64,000 nucleotides of DNA from Ligilactobacillus salitolerans (GTDB lineage: Bacteria > Bacillota > Bacilli > Lactobacillales > Lactobacillaceae): NCBI RefSeq assembly GCF_003864415.1, contig NZ_BFFP01000002.1:58236-122235 (forward strand), written 5' to 3'. The position numbers and the translations under genes are program-made. Shown here piece after piece: positions 42,160 through 50,725 of the stretch (the first letter of the stretch is position 1; each line of letters begins with the position of its first letter). The notes beneath the pieces are model-generated. The model saw nothing but the letters and a program-made list of their open reading frames with translations. It had not been told where the DNA came from and made no database searches.

Positions 42160-43320
42160 CTAATCATCAAAAATCGTTTCTCTTTGATCCACGGCCAGCC
42201 CAAAGAAGGTCAACACTATGATCACAACCAGTAAAATGGACAAAGGCAGCGTCCAAGAGCCGGTGATGTGCTGCAAGTAGCCAAAACTAACGGGACCGAT
42301 CGCCGCAAGCACGTAACCAACTGCTTGTGCCATCCCAGAAATGTCTCCTGTTTGTTCAGGTGTCGAGGTTTTGAGGCTAAATAATGCCATCGTCAAGCTG
42401 AAAGCAATATTTGAAGCTGCCCCCAAAACAATCACTATCACGACAGTTAAGCCGAAACTGGCAGTCGGAACCATCAATAATCCAATTCCGGCTAAAAAGC
42501 TGACCGTCATTGTCAAAATAATGCCCCGCACACGTTTGAAACGGTAAGCTAAAATCGGAACAACATAGCTCGGGACCAACGAAGCCAGCTGCATCAATCC
42601 AAATAATTGGCTCGCCTCGCCCTGTGAAAGACCGTGGGCTACCAAGATCGATGGGACCCAGGTCAAGGTTGTATAAAACAATAGTGACTGCAAGCCCATA
42701 AATAATGAAAGATACCAGGCACCACGTGCTTTCCAGACCGAGCTGCCGCCTTTTTTGCCAGCCTTTGCCCGGTGCATGCCTTTAAGTGCCGGCAGCCAAA
42801 ATACCATCCCGATCAGAGCTAAAAGTGAAATACTTTGCATTGCTTTTTGCCAGCCGAACCGTTGAGCCATGACCACACTCTGACCCGAAGCCAAGGCGCT
42901 AAACAGCGTCATCGAAAAAGTATAGAGACTAGTCATAACCCCTACCCGTTGCGGATATTTCTGGGCGATCGTGACGGGCATCAAAACATTTAAAACTGCG
43001 ATCGAAAGACCGATCAGCATCGTTCCCCCTAAAAGCCAGGCGGTTGAAAAGACGCGGAAATAATTACCTACTGCTAAAATTAACACTGCTAGAAACATGA
43101 CTAATTCATTGCCGTATTTTCTGCCTAACTGTGGGACAAAGGGTGAAAAGAAGGCAAAGCATAAAAGCGGAATGGTTGTAATACTGCCTAGAAGGCCGGC
43201 TGGGACTCCCAAACTATGCTGAATGCTGCTTAACAGCGGCGACACCATTCCGATCGGTGTCCTCATTACGCCTGCAAACAAAATGATCCCTATGATCAAG
43301 ATTTTTCCCTGTTTTCTCAC
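42160..43320 (-). CDS. MFS transporter, CynX/NimT (cyanate permease-like) family
   Basis: A 386-residue protein with twelve hydrophobic segments. GVMRTPIGMVSPLLSSIQHSLGVPAGLLGSITTIPLLCFAFFSPFVPQLGRKYGNE is the typical CynX/NimT N-terminal half, with the R-x-x-G-R-K-Y-G motif A loop; the second half has TPEQTGDISGMAQAVGYVLAAIGPVSFGYL. Members move cyanate, 2-nitroimidazole or other small organic compounds; the substrate is unknown. GTG 43320 is chosen because AAAGGA lies 7 bases upstream. It is preceded by a terminator for the SRAP gene, so it is a separate unit. Confidence 0.87.
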   Translation of the reverse strand: MRKQGKILIIGIILFAGVMRTPIGMVSPLLSSIQHSLGVPAGLLGSITTIPLLCFAFFSPFVPQLGRKYGNELVMFLAVLILAVGNYFRVFSTAWLLGGTMLIGLSIAVLNVLMPVTIAQKYPQRVGVMTSLYTFSMTLFSALASGQSVVMAQRFGWQKAMQSISLLALIGMVFWLPALKGMHRAKAGKKGGSSVWKARGAWYLSLFMGLQSLLFYTTLTWVPSILVAHGLSQGEASQLFGLMQLASLVPSYVVPILAYRFKRVRGIILTMTVSFLAGIGLLMVPTASFGLTVVIVIVLGAASNIAFSLTMALFSLKTSTPEQTGDISGMAQAVGYVLAAIGPVSFGYLQHITGSWTLPLSILLVVIIVLTFFGLAVDQRETIFDD

Positions 43321-43337
43321 ATCAATTTCCTTTCTCC

Positions 43338-43368
43338 TCAAAAAAAACAGAATCTTGCCCTGTTTTTT
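43338..43368 (-). terminator. Terminator of the DeoR/SRAP unit
   Basis: On the minus strand AAAACAG pairs with CTGTTTT followed by further T residues, just ahead of the CynX-type gene. Confidence 0.75.
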
Positions 43369-43440
43369 GAATTGCTCTCTTAATTTTGGTCAAAATAATT
43401 GACCTGCTCTACTGCCAGCGGGTCAAAGCCTTGCTTTCTG

Positions 43441-44013
43441 CTAATTTTCTACCCACCTCTGCCCCACCAGATCAGGCATTGCTGCCGTCAAGAACTGTCT
43501 GGCAAAGTCATGGTCATAGATCCAACGGTTGATCTGCTTTTTTTCCAAAAGCAACGGCATCCGATCATGAACTGCCGCCACAGCTTGGTTAGGCTGGGTC
43601 GTCAAAATAATACTCCGGTCTTGACCGGAAAATTGGCCGTAAAAGCCGGCTAGATAAAGCGGCTGTGCTTTGGTTTGATAATTGAACCAGACTTTTTCCT
43701 TTTGCTTGGTCCACTCAAAAAAACCGGTCGTTGGATAAACGCAGCGCATCGCAGCAAAGCTCTGCGCAAACATCCGCTTATCCTGCACCGTTTCGGCACG
43801 CGCATTGATCAGCCGTTGGCCTTGGCTAAAACCAGGGAAACCCCATTCCATCGCAACGACTTGGACTTGTCTTGCCCCCGCTACGATCACTGCTGTCTGA
43901 TCACCAGGAAAAACTTCACCGACTTTGGGCGCAAACCCCGCCTGATCAGCTAGATCATAGATCCGGGCAATTTCTGGACTTTTTTCAGGTTCAAACAGAT
44001 AACGTCCGCACAT
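43441..44013 (-). CDS. SOS response-associated peptidase (SRAP; YedK/HMCES-like)
   Basis: A 190-residue SRAP protein that forms a covalent thiazolidine link with abasic sites in single-stranded DNA. Cys2 (MCGRY) becomes the N-terminal nucleophile after Met removal. The other active-site parts are present: NARAET (Asn), GFFEW (Glu) and HDRMPLLL (His). Length is slightly shorter than E. coli YedK (222). It starts 18 bases after the stop of a DeoR-family regulator gene, and the two probably form one transcript. No LexA box was recognised upstream. Confidence 0.93.
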   Translation of the reverse strand: MCGRYLFEPEKSPEIARIYDLADQAGFAPKVGEVFPGDQTAVIVAGARQVQVVAMEWGFPGFSQGQRLINARAETVQDKRMFAQSFAAMRCVYPTTGFFEWTKQKEKVWFNYQTKAQPLYLAGFYGQFSGQDRSIILTTQPNQAVAAVHDRMPLLLEKKQINRWIYDHDFARQFLTAAMPDLVGQRWVEN

Positions 44014-44031
44014 GCTTTCACCCCGCTAACT

Positions 44032-44784
44032 TTAGTCAACCTCTTGGACAATAATTTGCTGCTCTTCTAAGATTTTTTTGACGGTGTCTGGGATCTGCTG
44101 GTCAGTGATGATCTGGTCTGTTTCCTCAAAGGAAGCTAATTTGACCAGACTAAACTGGCTAAATTTAGTTGAGTCGCTCAAAATGATCAACTGTTGGGCA
44201 TTCTGGGCCATCGCCTGCACAATATCAGCACGCATGATGTCCCGCCCGTAAAAGCCGTTGCGCTCATCGAAACCATCCATGCCAATAAAGAGCCGCCCTA
44301 CCTGAAAGTTTTTCAAAACATCTTTAGCAATCGGGCCAACTACCACCTCTGATTCAGGCTGATATTTGCCGCCCAACACGAAAACCTCAATATTAGAATA
44401 TTCAGACACAAAGTCTGCAATAAAGTACGAATTAGTAATTACAGTCACATGCTTACCCTGCTTGCCTAATTCTTGCACGAGTAAAGCACACGTCGACCCG
44501 GACTCTACCATGATCGTTTCCTGTTCATTGATCAGCTCACTTGCCGCAAGGGCAATCTTTTGCTTGATCTCATAGTTCTGGGCGAGACGATAATTCAGTT
44601 TACTCGGGTTATTAATGATCGCAAAGCCGTGTTTTCTGACCAAGAGCCCCTTGGCTTCCAGTTCGGACAAGTCCTTACGCACAGTGACCTTTGAAACATT
44701 TAACATCTCGCTTAAATCTTTGACAGCAATTTTTTGCTTCTGATTCACAATGTTGAGCAGCTGATCAATTCGTTTTGTTGTCAT
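44032..44784 (-). CDS. DeoR-family transcriptional regulator
   Basis: A 250-residue regulator. The N-terminal HTH is MTTKRIDQLLNIVNQKQKIAVKDLSEMLNVSKVTVRKDLSELEAKGLL, then the DeoR sugar-phosphate sensor domain with VESGSTCALLVQEL, VITNSYFIADFVS, FVLGGKYQPESEVVVGP and the late LSDSTKFSQFSLVKLASFEETDQIITD. ATG 44784 is used because GGAGG stands upstream. The usual partner would be a sugar kinase or PTS, but the neighbour is an SRAP gene, so its target is not evident from context. Confidence 0.9.
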   Translation of the reverse strand: MTTKRIDQLLNIVNQKQKIAVKDLSEMLNVSKVTVRKDLSELEAKGLLVRKHGFAIINNPSKLNYRLAQNYEIKQKIALAASELINEQETIMVESGSTCALLVQELGKQGKHVTVITNSYFIADFVSEYSNIEVFVLGGKYQPESEVVVGPIAKDVLKNFQVGRLFIGMDGFDERNGFYGRDIMRADIVQAMAQNAQQLIILSDSTKFSQFSLVKLASFEETDQIITDQQIPDTVKKILEEQQIIVQEVD

Positions 44785-44884
44785 AAAACTCAACCTCCAT
44801 GCCAACATTCTAACATATATGTCCAGCAAAATCGCAAGTTCATCCCTTAGAGTCTGCTCGTTTCAGCCTTCTCGAACCGCCTTA

Positions 44885-44913
44885 TTTCAAATTAAATGGC
44901 AAAAGTGTATAAT
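44885..44913 (+). promoter_or_regulatory. Promoter of ktrBA
   Basis: A perfect TATAAT (44908-44913) lies 30 bases before the start codon; TTTCAA (44885-44890) is a weak -35 at 17-base spacing. The leader is too short for the c-di-AMP riboswitch that controls some ktr genes. Confidence 0.55.
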
Positions 44914-44942
44914 CAAAGCGATAAAGCAAGGGAGGTTTTTTC

Positions 44943-46286
44943 TTGTTCACATTCGCTAACCGTCACTTCACACTGTCATCAAGCTTGACGATCGGGTTCG
45001 TGGCGGTCATTTTAATCGGAGCAGCACTGTTGACACTTCCGATCGCCACGGTTGATGGGGTCGAATCATCGTTTATTACTGCTCTTTTTACATCGACCAG
45101 TGCAACCTGTGTAACTGGATTGACCTTAGTTCATACCGCCACCTATTGGTCTTTTTTTGGGCAATTCGTGATCATGATGTTAAGTGAGATCGGCGGCTTA
45201 GGTTTCATGACTTTCATGGTCTTAATGTTTACTACTGCCCGGCGGAAGTTACGTCTTTCAACTCAGCTGCTCGCACAAGAATCGTTGAACCTGCAGCATC
45301 TTTCCCAGATCCGCTTGGTCAAATTGATCGTGAATCTGTCACTCGGGATCCAGGGGCTGGGTGCATTGCTGTTATTTTTTGACTTTTATCCAAAATACGG
45401 CTGGCTAAAAGGTCTTTGGTACAGTGTCTTCCATTCAGTCTCAGCCTTTTGTAATGCTGGTTTTTCTTTGTTTGACAACAGCATCAGCGATTTTCAAAAT
45501 AATACCTATGTTTTAACTGTCCTGGGGTTACTGATCTTAAGCGGTTCTGTCGGCTTTTTGGTGTGGCGGGACCTGTTAACTTATCCTAAAAGGCATCATC
45601 TTTCCCTGCACACCAAACTTTCTTTGCGAACTGGAGCAGTGATCACAACTTTGAGTATTATCTTGTATTGGTTTACTGAAAGCGGATTCGCCAACATCAC
45701 ACCAGGTGCATCTACTTTTCACAAAGTTGTCAACACGATTTTTATGGGAGTTACACCTAGAACGGCAGGTTTGACCACCTTTGATTACACTAACCTGTCG
45801 CTAGCAGGGATCTTTTTAACGATGCTCTTGATGTTCATTGGGGGCACTCCCGGTTCGACTGCTGGCGGGATCAAAAGTACCACAATCGGGCTCTTAGCGA
45901 TCCAGACCTGGGCGACATTGCGCGGTCAGCATGACGTCGTCTTCAGCAACCGCCGTTTTCCGCGTGAAAATATTTATCGCGCGCTGACCTTGGTCGTCGT
46001 AGGCTTAACGATCGTCGCTGCTGCAACTTTCTTTTTATGCATGACGCAGCCGTTGACCAAGAAAATGGGCCTTGAATACATTATTTTTGAAGTTCTCGCT
46101 GCCTTTGGAACGACTGGGATCAGCTTGGGACTAACAGAACATTTGACCTTGCTTGGCAAAATTATTATCATGCTGATGATGTTCATCGGCAGGGTCGGAA
46201 TTTTCAACGTGATGTACACTGTCCTCAACGCCCATAGCCACCAAGCAGACATTAGGTATCCAGAAGAAAGTGTACTGATCGGTTAG
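44943..46286 (+). CDS. ktrB: Potassium uptake channel subunit KtrB (TrkH family)
   Basis: A 447-residue membrane protein with four M1-P-M2 repeats. P-loop filters are visible as TSTSATCVTGLT, VFHSVSAFCNAGFSLF, NTIFMGVTPRTAGLTTFD and EVLAAFGTTGISLGLT. GGTPGSTAGGIKSTT matches the gating-loop region of KtrB. It takes up K+ with Na+ dependence when gated by cytosolic KtrA. The start is TTG, 6 bases after GGGAGG. It is followed 33 bases later by ktrA. Confidence 0.94.
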   Translation: MFTFANRHFTLSSSLTIGFVAVILIGAALLTLPIATVDGVESSFITALFTSTSATCVTGLTLVHTATYWSFFGQFVIMMLSEIGGLGFMTFMVLMFTTARRKLRLSTQLLAQESLNLQHLSQIRLVKLIVNLSLGIQGLGALLLFFDFYPKYGWLKGLWYSVFHSVSAFCNAGFSLFDNSISDFQNNTYVLTVLGLLILSGSVGFLVWRDLLTYPKRHHLSLHTKLSLRTGAVITTLSIILYWFTESGFANITPGASTFHKVVNTIFMGVTPRTAGLTTFDYTNLSLAGIFLTMLLMFIGGTPGSTAGGIKSTTIGLLAIQTWATLRGQHDVVFSNRRFPRENIYRALTLVVVGLTIVAAATFFLCMTQPLTKKMGLEYIIFEVLAAFGTTGISLGLTEHLTLLGKIIIMLMMFIGRVGIFNVMYTVLNAHSHQADIRYPEESVLIG

Positions 46287-46319
46287 GAAACAATCAAAAA
46301 GGAGTTGTCACGGTAAGTT

Positions 46320-47021
46320 ATGGATAAATTTCGCAAGAAAAACACTGTCACCCGTGCCGATGAAAATTATGCGATCATCGGGCTGGGAAAGTTCGGCGGT
46401 GCCTTGTGTCGGGAATTGGCCGCTGCACACCAAGACACATTGGCGATCGACACTAAAGAAAAACTAGTCAATAAATACATGAACGTCGCAAATAAAGCTG
46501 TGATCGCTGACGCTCAAGATGAAGAAGCGCTGCGCAAACTAAACATCGCTTCCTTTGACCATGTCTTCATTACCATCGGTTCAGACATCCAAGCTAGTGT
46601 TCTTTCGGCGCTGAACTGCAAAGACCTAGGTGTCAAAGACTTGATCTGCAAGGCCCAAGACCGCAGTCATGCTCGGATCCTCGAACGGATCGGAGCCGAT
46701 CAGATCGTCCAGCCGGAATCTGACATGGCCAAGCGGATCATCATGCACCACCGGCAGCCGCATATCATTGATTACTTGGATCTAAGCGCCGATGTGACCC
46801 TGGCAGAAGTCCAAGTCACTAATAAGAAGTACACCGAACGTACCTTAGGGGAGCTTTCCTTGCGCAACAAGTTCGATGTCAATGCGATCGCGATCATTCA
46901 ACAAGATAACGTCAACGTCTACCCCGAAGCCCGCAGCATTATTCATTTCGGTGACACACTAGCCGTGATCGGGTCGGTTGATGCAGTCAATAAATTTGAC
47001 GAAAAATTTAATTCTCAATAA
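46320..47021 (+). CDS. ktrA: Potassium uptake regulatory subunit KtrA
   Basis: A 233-residue RCK protein. The N-terminal Rossmann domain has YAIIGLGKFGGALCREL and the acidic LAIDTKEK after strand 2, binding ATP/ADP. The C-terminal RCK_C domain (about 145-233) has TLGELSLRNKFDVNAIAI, the region that binds c-di-AMP in related proteins. It forms an octameric ring that gates KtrB. GGAGTTGTCACGG-type sequence precedes the ATG. Second gene of the ktrBA operon, with a terminator after it. Confidence 0.94.
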   Translation: MDKFRKKNTVTRADENYAIIGLGKFGGALCRELAAAHQDTLAIDTKEKLVNKYMNVANKAVIADAQDEEALRKLNIASFDHVFITIGSDIQASVLSALNCKDLGVKDLICKAQDRSHARILERIGADQIVQPESDMAKRIIMHHRQPHIIDYLDLSADVTLAEVQVTNKKYTERTLGELSLRNKFDVNAIAIIQQDNVNVYPEARSIIHFGDTLAVIGSVDAVNKFDEKFNSQ

Positions 47022-47038
47022 CTATCTGTCAAGCCCTG

Positions 47039-47066
47039 CACGTCTTTTTGAAAGGCGTGTTTTTTT
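47039..47066 (+). terminator. Terminator of ktrBA
   Basis: CACGTCTTT/AAAGGCGTG stem with one wobble and a T run of seven. A second inverted repeat (CCCCTTG 47079-47085 with CAAGGGG 47105-47111) lies just beyond and may back up termination. Confidence 0.88.
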
Positions 47067-47139
47067 GGACTCAAATACCCCTTGGAGACTGCTTAGCAGA
47101 AAGCAAGGGGCTTTGTTAACACAAATTCTATTTTGATCA

Positions 47140-48351
47140 CTAGTCATCTTTGGGTATTTTTCGCACCCCAGTCTGTTTTTCCAGGTAAAGATCCGGGTGG
47201 CTGCGTTTAAACCAATCAAAGTAAGTTGAAACTAGGACTTTAAGCACTGCATACCCTGGGACCCCTAAAATAACTCCGACCAAGCCTAAAATCTTGCCAG
47301 AAACTAGGAGGACAAACAGGACCGTTAAAGGATGAAACTTCATACTGTTGCCTAAAATCAGCGGAGAGACTAGTCTGCCTTCCAGAGTCTGCTCGATCAC
47401 AAAGACCAAGAGGACCTTGATCAGCATAAAAGGCGAAGTGAAAAGTCCGACTGCCACAGCCGGAACCATCGCCAAGAACGAACCCAGATATGGGATCAGG
47501 TTCAAAAGGCCTGCGATGATCCCCAGCAGCAAGGCAAATTTAAGCCCAATCACTAGATAACCGATCCAAAACATGACTGCCACGAAGAAAGCCACTCCCA
47601 GCTGACCGCGAATGTAATTACTCAGTTGAGTATTGACGTTTTTAAACACCCGTTTCAAACCCAAACGATACCTATTCGGAAAGAACCCCACCAAATAATC
47701 CGGCAAGTTGTGTCCGTCTTTCAGCAAATAAAACAAAACCAGCGGGAAAGTCACAATAGAAATTGCGACTGACGCTACACGGGAGATAATGTTACTGATC
47801 GAATTCAGCGATTGCGGCAGTAAGCCGGCAGCTTTTCCCGGCTTGAAAAGATTACCCAGTTCACTGTTAAACGAGCTCAATTTATTTTGCAGGTCTTTAA
47901 CACCGCTGGCTGAAAATAAACCTAAGACAAAGTCTTCAAGTTTCTGCCAATATTCTGGCCAGTTTTCCAGCAGATCCGTGATTTGTTTTTGGACTAACGG
48001 GATCAAAGAGCCGATCCCCCAAGCAAGCAAAGCTGCCAAGATAATAAAAATCATGGTTACGACCCAGACTCGTTTAATGGGGAACTTTTTTTCACACCAA
48101 TCGACCAGCGGGTTGAGAATGTAGTAAAAAACACCGGCCAAGATCAGCGGTAAAGCCACTGTGTTTAAAATTACGAGCAACGGACTGAAGATCCACTTCA
48201 TCTTGCTGAGTGTCAAAATAACCAGGGCAATCAGTAAAACCACAGTCAAAGAAATGGCTAAGCGGCTGTTGATGATCCAATAAAAGAACCAGGAACTAGA
48301 CCATTTGCCCGCTTCGCTTTTTTTACTATTTTTTGGGTCATTTTCTGCCAT
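47140..48351 (-). CDS. AI-2E family transporter (TqsA/YtvI-like permease)
   Basis: A 403-residue membrane protein with about eight helices. FSPLLVILNTVALPLILAGVFYYILNPLVDW and the C-terminal GLLNLIPYLGSFLAMVPAVAVGLFTSP then EQTLEGRLVSPLILGNSMKFHPLTVLFVLL are the family signatures. The name comes from TqsA; members also act as Na+/H+ antiporters or are uncharacterised, and quorum signalling should not be assumed. GGGGGAG lies 5 bases before the ATG. Monocistronic. Confidence 0.9.
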   Translation of the reverse strand: MAENDPKNSKKSEAGKWSSSWFFYWIINSRLAISLTVVLLIALVILTLSKMKWIFSPLLVILNTVALPLILAGVFYYILNPLVDWCEKKFPIKRVWVVTMIFIILAALLAWGIGSLIPLVQKQITDLLENWPEYWQKLEDFVLGLFSASGVKDLQNKLSSFNSELGNLFKPGKAAGLLPQSLNSISNIISRVASVAISIVTFPLVLFYLLKDGHNLPDYLVGFFPNRYRLGLKRVFKNVNTQLSNYIRGQLGVAFFVAVMFWIGYLVIGLKFALLLGIIAGLLNLIPYLGSFLAMVPAVAVGLFTSPFMLIKVLLVFVIEQTLEGRLVSPLILGNSMKFHPLTVLFVLLVSGKILGLVGVILGVPGYAVLKVLVSTYFDWFKRSHPDLYLEKQTGVRKIPKDD

Positions 48352-48453
48352 GAAGTCTCCCCCATTCCACCAAGTTTATTCAAAGTATTCTAGAATTATA
48401 TTACATTGTTTATTTTACACACAATTTCACCGACCGTCATTAAATACGAACGC

Positions 48454-48489
48454 AAAAAAATAAGTTCCCAGTAACCGGCTGGGAACTCT
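48454..48489 (-). terminator. Terminator-like hairpin after the fructosamine kinase gene
   Basis: GTTCCCAG/CTGGGAAC stem; on the minus strand TTATTTTTTTG follows. It is about 130 bases past the stop codon. Confidence 0.65.
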
Positions 48490-48622
48490 TGTGTGCATTA
48501 CTTTACATCAATTGTGACGCGATTAATTTTTTATACCGGTCATATCCAGTACAGTTTCATTATACATTGCTCAACAGCAAAAGTCGAAAATTAAGTCAGA
48601 TAATTTTTCGGCCAAATCACAC

Positions 48623-49489
48623 TTACCGTGCGAAATCAGTAAGGATCTGCTGCATCATGTTATTAACGGCATTCGCATACATCCCGCCAAATTTATCGAG
48701 GTGGATCATTAAGAGATAAAAGCTGTAAAACTTCAATCTTTGTTGATAGCCTTCATCAAGCGGATAAGCGGCCTGGTAAGCTGAGTAGAACTCTTGATCA
48801 TAGGCACCAAAGACTAAGCTGCATCCCAAGTCAAACTCGCGATCACCATAAAAAGCAGAGGGATCGATCAATGCTGGACTGCCGTCTGCTAAAAACATGT
48901 GATTTCCACCCCAAAAATCACCATGCAAGAGACTTGGCCGGCTCTGGTGTTTGTCCAAAGCATCTGTGATCGCCTGCCGAACGCGGACATAAATATCCAA
49001 TTCGGACTTGCCCCATAATTTTTTCTCGACTAAAGCATCGCGCAGCTGATCTAAGCGTTGATCAACAAACAATTCGCGCCAAGTGTCCGTCCACGTGTTC
49101 GCAAAAGTCATACTGGACCCTTCATAGGGCTGAGAAAAACCAAACTTGTGGTTCGAGCTAACTGTCCGGTGCAACTTGGCCAGCAAGCGGCCTACATCAG
49201 CTTGTTTTCCTTGCCCACTTTCCAAATAACTTAATAAAAGATATGCATCCCCATCGATTTGTCCGTTAGCGATCACTTCCGGCGCAGCGACTTTGGCTGC
49301 GGCAAATGCCTTTAGTCCGGCGATTTCACCGCTATAAAAATCCGCAGTCCTTTTTTCTTGCACTAACAAAAAATAGGGACAATCCGGGGTTTCGATCCGA
49401 TAAGCTTGATTAACATCGCCGCCTGCTAAAGGGGTGACCCCACTGATATTTTCCAGCGGCAGCTGCGAAAGCCATTGTTGCTCTAGCAC
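48623..49489 (-). CDS. Fructosamine kinase family protein
   Basis: A 288-residue APH-fold kinase of the fructosamine/ketosamine-3-kinase family, which phosphorylates sugar adducts on amines for deglycation. The nucleotide-binding start is ISGVTPLAGGDVNQAYRI with the Lys in VQEKR; the catalytic loop is HGDFWGGNHMF and the metal site is ALIDPSAFYGDREFDLG. Start is GTG with a weak GGTGAT site. It is monocistronic and no glycation-linked gene is adjacent. Confidence 0.88.
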   Translation of the reverse strand: MLEQQWLSQLPLENISGVTPLAGGDVNQAYRIETPDCPYFLLVQEKRTADFYSGEIAGLKAFAAAKVAAPEVIANGQIDGDAYLLLSYLESGQGKQADVGRLLAKLHRTVSSNHKFGFSQPYEGSSMTFANTWTDTWRELFVDQRLDQLRDALVEKKLWGKSELDIYVRVRQAITDALDKHQSRPSLLHGDFWGGNHMFLADGSPALIDPSAFYGDREFDLGCSLVFGAYDQEFYSAYQAAYPLDEGYQQRLKFYSFYLLMIHLDKFGGMYANAVNNMMQQILTDFAR

Positions 49490-49543
49490 ATCACATCACC
49501 ATACTTTCTACCATACTTGACCAATTTCTGTTGTCTTCTTCCC

Positions 49544-49672
49544 TTAGACTGGGACTGCAAATGGCCCTTTTTCTTTATTTTCTCTCTTCTTTTTTCGCTC
49601 CTTAAGCTTCTTTTTAGCTTCATTGTACACATCTTTAGGTGAAGGGACTTTGAATCTAACGAGCAGCATCAT
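49544..49672 (-). CDS. Possible small basic protein, or remnant of a larger gene
   Basis: A 42-codon frame starting MMLLVRFKVPSPKDVYNEAK and ending KEKGPFAVPV, with a run of Lys/Arg/Glu between. GGGAG lies about 10 bases upstream of the first ATG. Codon choice (AGA, GAG, AAG) is unlike the neighbours. Short open stretches in other frames just upstream (VYNREFGKE, VWEKMMYDAAR) look protein-like, so this may be the last part of a frameshifted gene rather than an intact small protein. I do not recognise a family. Confidence 0.3.
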   Translation of the reverse strand: MMLLVRFKVPSPKDVYNEAKKKLKERKKKRENKEKGPFAVPV

Positions 49673-49940
49673 ACATCATCTTCTCCCACACTCTTTTCCA
49701 AACTCTCTGTTGTACACTAAAAGCAAGCTTTCACTCTTGCTCACTGCGAAACTATCATCTTTAGCTTAATTTTTCAAGTCATTCTGCCCATGACTTAAGT
49801 TTATTTCTCAGCAAATCCCGACTTTTTTGCTCAACAAATTAGTCTGCTGCCCCCGAAAAGCTGGTTTTAGGCTTATAATGACATTATTAACTGGCAGCTT
49901 GATATAGCCAATCTAAACCTAGAAAGGTCTTGTTTCTCTG
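49673..49940 (+). other. Intergenic region with -10 of the YczE-like gene
   Basis: Together with the small frame before it this makes a 450-base gap. A perfect TATAAT lies at 49874-49879, about 60 bases before the YczE-like start; no matching -35 is visible. The rest is pyrimidine-rich and holds nothing else I can support. Confidence 0.4.
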
Positions 49941-50615
49941 ATGTTAAAAAAAGACGGCTCTCTAACTGTGAGCGGTGATATTTTCTTTTTACTAATTTCG
50001 ATCCTGCTCAATTCTTTCGGCAATGCGCTGACAGTCTCACTCAACTTAGGGAGTGCCTTATGGACTGCATCTTCAGTCAACCTCTCCCACCTGTTAAATT
50101 TCAGTCTGACTGGGATCTTGTTCTGGGAGGGGGTCGCAGTTGTTCTCTCCAATGCACTGCTTTTACGCCGCTTTGACCTGCAGCGTATTTTAGGCAACTT
50201 CGTGTTCATGCTGCCGTTCAGCTACCTCGTTGGGATGTTAGCAGATCTCCTTTCTACCACCGGACTCAACCAGCTGCCGCTCGTCGTTAAAATCTTGCTA
50301 GACTTGACTGGGATCTTATTTATTGCCGCCGGAGTTTCGATCTATCAGCGGGTCAACTTGATCTTGCATCCTAACGATGACTTCATGCAGATAATTCGTT
50401 TCAAATTTTTGCACGGCAACGCTGCTAAAGCTCAAACAGGTTCATTTCTGGTCCCAGTGTGCTTGATCATCATCTGTGTGATCTTAAACCGCGATATTTG
50501 GGCGATCAATATCGGGACCGTCTTTTCGTTTCTCTTCCAAGGCTATTTCGTCGGGGTCGCAGACAAAACAGTTTTCCCCAAACTACACCATCAAAGATTA
50601 AGCCTCGGGAAATAA
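49941..50615 (+). CDS. YczE/YitT-like integral membrane protein
   Basis: A 224-residue protein with about five membrane segments. The pattern SILLNSFGNALTVSLNLGSALWTASSVNLSHLLNFSLTGILFWEGVAVVLSNALLLRR, a cytoplasmic LQRILGNFVFMLPFSYLVGM, and late QRVNLILHPNDDFMQIIRFK matches YczE-type proteins (COG2364). These are of unknown function, though some lie beside regulators and affect peptide or antibiotic production. AGAAAGG lies upstream at somewhat long spacing. It precedes an Mga-like regulator by 110 bases on the same strand. Confidence 0.75.
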   Translation: MLKKDGSLTVSGDIFFLLISILLNSFGNALTVSLNLGSALWTASSVNLSHLLNFSLTGILFWEGVAVVLSNALLLRRFDLQRILGNFVFMLPFSYLVGMLADLLSTTGLNQLPLVVKILLDLTGILFIAAGVSIYQRVNLILHPNDDFMQIIRFKFLHGNAAKAQTGSFLVPVCLIIICVILNRDIWAINIGTVFSFLFQGYFVGVADKTVFPKLHHQRLSLGK

Positions 50616-50725
50616 CTGGCCTGTTTGGCTGCTTAATTGTCTGTATAGGGCGTATTGTATGCTTTTATTAGCCAAATGATTTACAATAATTGATACAGAT
50701 ATTAGTGAGTAAAGGAGTACAATTT

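Noticed and set aside
47140-48351. Quorum-signal (AI-2) exporter function
   Set aside because: The AI-2E family name does not predict substrate, and no luxS or related genes are in the window.
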